A DNA stretch of 64,000 bases from Butyrivibrio sp. CAG:318 (GTDB lineage Bacteria > Bacillota > Clostridia > Lachnospirales > Lachnospiraceae): positions 3,607 through 67,606 of the forward strand of contig FR889233.1 in assembly GCA_000431815.1 (NCBI GenBank). The letters are read 5' to 3'. Position 1 is the first letter of the stretch. Every line of letters starts with the position of its first letter. This document shows, in pieces, positions 62,971-64,000 of this stretch. Below the pieces are notes generated by a model. That model searched no databases. It was not told where the DNA came from and saw only the letters and a program-made list of their open reading frames with translations. The translations under genes and the position numbers were made by a program.

Positions 62971-63645
62971 CTAAATAAAATCAATTGCCATATCATGTCT
63001 TTCAGGCATGTAAGATTCTATAAGTTTTACAGTCATTTCCACCTCATAGATGTATCTATCATTTCCAAGCAAGTTCAACAGTTTGTCATATATTGCCGAC
63101 ACAATGGTATATGCAACCGAATTATTAAGCTCAGGAAATCTTTTTGTTCGTTCATTCATCCTTGCTACCGCCGCTTGCAACGTTTCTTTGATTTCGTCAT
63201 CGTTATCCTTATTCATTAAAATAATGCACATATCCGCTAACACACGAGCAAACATTCTTGTAATCTCTGCCTCCAAAGCTAATTGATTTCTATTGGCATC
63301 AAGCCAATCTGAATATGTTTTATAACCTTCGCATTTAAGCTCATAAGCGACTTGGTTTTTCAGCATTTTCTTTATTGAAAAGTTTCTCTTTTCTGAAAGT
63401 TTCTCTAATCCTTTATAGGTAATAAATATAACTTCTTCCTCTGTATTATCCAATTTTCTTATTTTTTCAATAATACAGTACTCTTTTTGCGTTACCGTTC
63501 CCAAGATTTTATTGAATAAGTCACCTTTTAATCCATAATTTGATTTCAACATATGAAATAGATCATCAACTCCTACTGCTCCTTTATAGTTATAAATCTT
63601 ATTCAGGAAATCCACTTCTATATCATTCCATATTTTTTCACTCAT
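62971..63645 (-). CDS. Hypothetical protein with possible winged-helix start
   Basis: 224 residues, no signal peptide or membrane segment. The first 80 residues (IWNDIEVDFLNKIYNYKGAV, then VIFITYKGLEKLSEK) could be a winged helix; the rest is helical and charged (EITRMFARVLADMCIILMNK). No known family. Weak ribosome site. It lies upstream of the XRE gene, which has its own promoter. Confidence 0.65.
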   Translation of the reverse strand: MSEKIWNDIEVDFLNKIYNYKGAVGVDDLFHMLKSNYGLKGDLFNKILGTVTQKEYCIIEKIRKLDNTEEEVIFITYKGLEKLSEKRNFSIKKMLKNQVAYELKCEGYKTYSDWLDANRNQLALEAEITRMFARVLADMCIILMNKDNDDEIKETLQAAVARMNERTKRFPELNNSVAYTIVSAIYDKLLNLLGNDRYIYEVEMTVKLIESYMPERHDMAIDFI

Positions 63646-63714
63646 TTGAATTTATATCCTTCTTTCTGTTTTATCATGGTATTCTGCTTCTTTGCCTGCA
63701 TCAATATTCGCTCG

Positions 63715-63888
63715 TCAGTCCGCATCAACTACATATTCAACACCTGTTTTACCATGTTTGCGCATATATGCCTTGTCTGCTGCCTCACTTTTGATTACGA
63801 TGAATCCCAGAATCGAGAATACAATAATTACCGTAACCACTGCCAGAAGCAAATCCGATAAGCGTATCTTTCCGATTGTTTTTCTCAT
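63715..63888 (-). CDS. Small membrane protein
   Basis: 57 residues from the ATG at 63888 (GAGGATGAG upstream). One membrane segment (LLLAVVTVIIVFSILGFIVI) between a basic start and a charged tail (KAYMRKHGKTGVEYVVDAD). Function unknown. An upstream start at 63930 would add 14 residues. Confidence 0.6.
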   Translation of the reverse strand: MRKTIGKIRLSDLLLAVVTVIIVFSILGFIVIKSEAADKAYMRKHGKTGVEYVVDAD

Positions 63889-63941
63889 TTTCTCATCCTC
63901 CTGTCCCGGTTCTATGACACAGCTTATCATTTTGCAAGGGT

Positions 63942-63966
63942 AATAAAAAGGACTTTCATATCATGA
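63942..63966. repeat. Partial third copy of the terminator-associated repeat
   Basis: 25 bases matching 45105-45129 with a few substitutions (aataaaaaggactt core), but the GCCGGCC stem does not follow within the window. Confidence 0.5.
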
Positions 63967-64000
63967 CTTTGGACTTTAATTGTAAAATTCAACGCCAGAA

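Overview
The window looks like chromosomal DNA of a low-GC Gram-positive anaerobe, most likely a Lachnospiraceae-type Clostridium relative. Reasons: strong AGGAGG-type ribosome binding sites, frequent TTG starts, Lachnospiraceae-style dockerin repeats, a clostridial molybdenum hydroxylase, a DUF4250 protein, a Rex-type operator and a starch-centred metabolism. The family assignment is inference; there is no rRNA or other phylogenetic marker in the window.

Layout. 1-14.7 kb is an alpha-glucan (maltodextrin/starch) locus: secreted GH13 amylase lipoprotein (cut by the window edge), two solute-binding lipoproteins, MalF/MalG-type permeases, a LytS/YesM-type sensor kinase with its REC-AraC regulator, an in-frame 4-alpha-glucanotransferase/glycogen phosphorylase fusion, and a divergent AraC regulator. 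No transport ATPase is present. 14.8-16.1 kb is an iron-dependent alcohol dehydrogenase with a Rex-like operator on its promoter. 16.1-19.9 kb is a Fur-family regulator plus znuA-znuC-znuB and an unknown lipoprotein, headed by a promoter and long palindrome. 19.9-27.1 kb is a cell-envelope/division run: zapA, U32 peptidase, FtsW/RodA, class B PBP, NUDIX, PAS-GAF-GGDEF.

27.2-30 kb holds gltS, two small proteins and an unusual regulator joining an IS30-transposase-like DNA-binding half to an AbrB-like domain. 29.7-36.4 kb is a coupled operon DUF4173 membrane protein - lipoprotein - FAD subunit - 2Fe-2S subunit - molybdopterin subunit - MobA-like enzyme. 36.5-39.6 kb holds MATE, DUF4250, cysteine synthase and GNAT genes. 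39.7-44.3 kb is accessory: RhuM, methyltransferase, HNH nuclease, DUF188, a PC4/YdbC-like fusion, a solo HicA, and small remnants.

44.3-51.8 kb is an all-minus-strand run of mostly uncharacterised envelope genes containing a TPM - zinc-ribbon - SPFH set like the Bacillus ydjG/ydjH/ydjI genes but without PspA. 51.8-60.6 kb is the most striking region: a sensory trio (7TM pseudokinase, soluble kinase with an altered G1 box, LuxR regulator), a receiver-like protein lacking the phospho-acceptor Asp, a wall-anchored cohesin/Big2/pilin-domain protein and a large secreted dockerin protein, read in that order on one strand. My inference is a regulated, surface-displayed cohesin-dockerin assembly that lacks a recognisable enzyme. 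60.6-64 kb holds repeats, an AlbA_2/ATPase regulator, an XRE repressor with paired operators and two small unknown genes.

No tRNA, rRNA, CRISPR array or complete insertion sequence was seen.
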